A stretch of 64,000 nt of DNA, from contig DEQQ01000024.1 in NCBI GenBank assembly GCA_002360455.1, forward strand, positions 1-64,000, in the 5' to 3' direction. Below, piece after piece: positions 62,938-64,000 of this stretch (its first letter is position 1; each line of letters starts with the position of its first letter). The position numbers were made by a program, and so were the translations under genes. The notes under the pieces are model-generated. The model saw only the letters and a program-made list of their open reading frames with translations. It had not been told where the DNA came from and did not search any database. The DNA is from Saprospiraceae bacterium UBA3362. GTDB lineage: Bacteria; Bacteroidota; Bacteroidia; Chitinophagales; Saprospiraceae.

Positions 62938-63575
62938 CAAAAAAAGAAAAAGGGAAAGAAATACAAGCCATACTCAATGAATTATTTCCTTATACTCCTG
63001 TTCCTCTCCATCACAAAGACCCTTACACCTTATTGATCGCTGTACTTTTATCTGCACAATGTACAGATGAAAGAGTAAATCAAATTACTGCAATACTTTT
63101 CCCTAAAGCGTCTACTCCACAAGAAATGATTCTTTTGAGTATTGAAGAAATTTATGAATTCATCAAACCCTGTGGACTAGGCCCTGCCAAATCAAAAGCA
63201 ATATTCAATCTATCCAAATTGTTACTTGAAAAATACAATGGTCAAGTTCCAAACCAAATCCACTTGCTTGAAGAATTACCGGGCGTAGGTCACAAAACGG
63301 CCAGCGTTGTAATGGTGCAGGCATTTGGAGTTCCTGCTTTTCCGGTAGATACACACATTCATAGACTTGCCTATCGATGGGGTCTTAGTACAGGAAAATC
63401 TGTTGAAAAAACGGAGGAAGATTTAAAGAAGATTTACGACTCAAAGGATTGGAATAAACTGCATCTCCAAATGATTTATTATGGCAGAAAATTTTGTCCG
63501 GCAAGAGCACACAAGATAGATCAATGTCCAGTCTGTAAAAAATATGGAAGAGCTGAGATTAAAAAGGGTAATTGA
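62934..63575 (+). CDS. nth: endonuclease III
   Basis: Bifunctional DNA glycosylase/AP lyase for oxidised pyrimidines. The helix-hairpin-helix LPGVGHKTASVV contains the catalytic Lys121, and FPVDTHIHRLAYRWG contains Asp139. The usual C-terminal iron-sulfur cluster motif (C-x6-C-x2-C-x5-C) is altered: only CPARAHKIDQC and CPVC are present and the fourth Cys is absent, so the cluster may be missing, as I recall for other Bacteroidota Nth proteins. 213 residues. The gene ends overlapping a convergent gene by 17 bp. Confidence 0.9.
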   Translation: MTKKEKGKEIQAILNELFPYTPVPLHHKDPYTLLIAVLLSAQCTDERVNQITAILFPKASTPQEMILLSIEEIYEFIKPCGLGPAKSKAIFNLSKLLLEKYNGQVPNQIHLLEELPGVGHKTASVVMVQAFGVPAFPVDTHIHRLAYRWGLSTGKSVEKTEEDLKKIYDSKDWNKLHLQMIYYGRKFCPARAHKIDQCPVCKKYGRAEIKKGN

Positions 63576-64000
63576 TTGCTAAATGCAAATTAGAATTCTT
63601 ATAAATCTTAGTCAAGCTCACAGGATTCTTTGCGCCATACAACCAATAAGACTTTGTTTCTTCATTTTTGTATGGATTTCTAAGTTTGATGCCATAGTCC
63701 ATTCTAATGATTGCAAATGTGACATCCATTCTGAGCCCAAGACCTGCAGATATTGCAAGTTGTTTGTAAAATGTCTTAGATATCTCCCCTATTTTATCTT
63801 CCCTACTGCTCTTAGGCAGCAACCACAAGTTACCCATATCCATAAATGCAGCCCACTTGAATCTCCAAAATAAATTGCTCCGATACTCTATATTGGTTTC
63901 TAATTTCATATCTGCGGCACTAAAAAATGAAAGATTACTGGCTACATTTGGTGGCAATTCTCCTCCCGGTCCAAGCTCCCTAATGCTCCATCCCCGCATA
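63559..64000 (-). CDS. BamA/TamL-type outer-membrane protein, C-terminal part
   Basis: Partial at the window edge; only the last ~146 residues are visible. RGWSIRELGPGG matches the R-G-W/F motif of the Omp85 barrel loop, followed by MKLETNIEYRSNLFWRFKWA, FMDMGNLW, GLGLRMDVTFAIIRMDYGIK, and a final strand ending in Phe. These are the closing strands of an Omp85 beta-barrel (surface-antigen D15 type). In Bacteroidota the TamL or BamA paralogues look like this; the N-terminal POTRA part is outside the window. Convergent with nth. Confidence 0.8.
   Translation of the reverse strand, partial: MRGWSIRELGPGGELPPNVASNLSFFSAADMKLETNIEYRSNLFWRFKWAAFMDMGNLWLLPKSSREDKIGEISKTFYKQLAISAGLGLRMDVTFAIIRMDYGIKLRNPYKNEETKSYWLYGAKNPVSLTKIYKNSNLHLAINYPF

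Noticed and set aside
1..64000. tRNA, rRNA or known riboswitch genes
   Set aside because: I scanned the intergenic gaps for cloverleaf-like and rRNA sequences and saw none; a covariance-model search would be needed for certainty.

Overview
The window looks like chromosomal DNA of a low-GC Bacteroidota bacterium, most likely from the Saprospiria/Chitinophagia side of the phylum; the exact family is an inference. The evidence is a complete type IX secretion and gliding-motor operon (gldK-gldL-gldM-gldN plus a PorP/SprF-like gene), five products ending in type A sorting domains with YPNP-like or G-x-Y-F/I-x-K signatures, Bacteroidota-type promoters (TTG, 17-20 nt, TAnnTTTG), and the parA-parB-DUF5683 gene order.

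Layout. 1-6.8 kb: three secreted sorting-domain proteins (one with a zincin motif and beta-helix repeats) and a truncated slipin gene. 7.1-8.5 kb: an RtcB-type RNA ligase behind a clear promoter. 8.5-10.45 kb: an accessory graveyard with REP-like palindromes bracketing a broken REP-associated Y1 transposase, a remnant resembling the C-terminal end of an Eco57I-like DNA methyltransferase, and a further broken reading frame. 10.45-13.6 kb: a secreted glycoside-hydrolase-like protein and two small lipoproteins. 13.9-28.7 kb: a three-gene Rhs operon (fibronectin/TANFOR-like protein, 2154-aa SpvB-like protein, 2378-aa RHS-core protein with a variable C-terminus). 28.9-32.3 kb: a glycosyltransferase fused to a sugar-transferase-like tail, whose 3' end is duplicated on the far side of a cohesin-like secreted gene. 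32.4-39.5 kb: recR, a pyruvate dehydrogenase E2, a DNA alkylation repair protein and two tandem Kup potassium transporters. 39.6-43 kb: parA-parB-DUF5683-aminotransferase. 43.3-51 kb: gldKLMN, a PorP-like gene and a YyaL-type thioredoxin protein. 51.1-55 kb: a PhnP-like hydrolase, small envelope proteins and a metal ABC permease fused to a DtxR-like domain. 55.1-57.5 kb: SulP transporter plus beta-carbonic anhydrase. 58-64 kb: two small lipoproteins, a cystathionine-gamma-lyase-family enzyme, then rluD-like, luxC-like and nth genes, and the C-terminal end of a BamA/TamL-type barrel running off the window.

How it fits together. The Gld/Por machine at 43-49 kb is the expected export route for the sorting-domain proteins at 0-6.8, 10.5-12.3 and 29.3-30.1 kb. 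The Rhs operon is the largest accessory investment. The most unusual items are: a ~100-bp repeat present three times with conserved ends but different, individually self-complementary internal hairpins; the REP/transposase cluster; the permease-regulator fusion with two inverted repeats around its promoter; the duplicated glycosyltransferase tail flanking an inserted gene; and the mosaic Kup duplicates.
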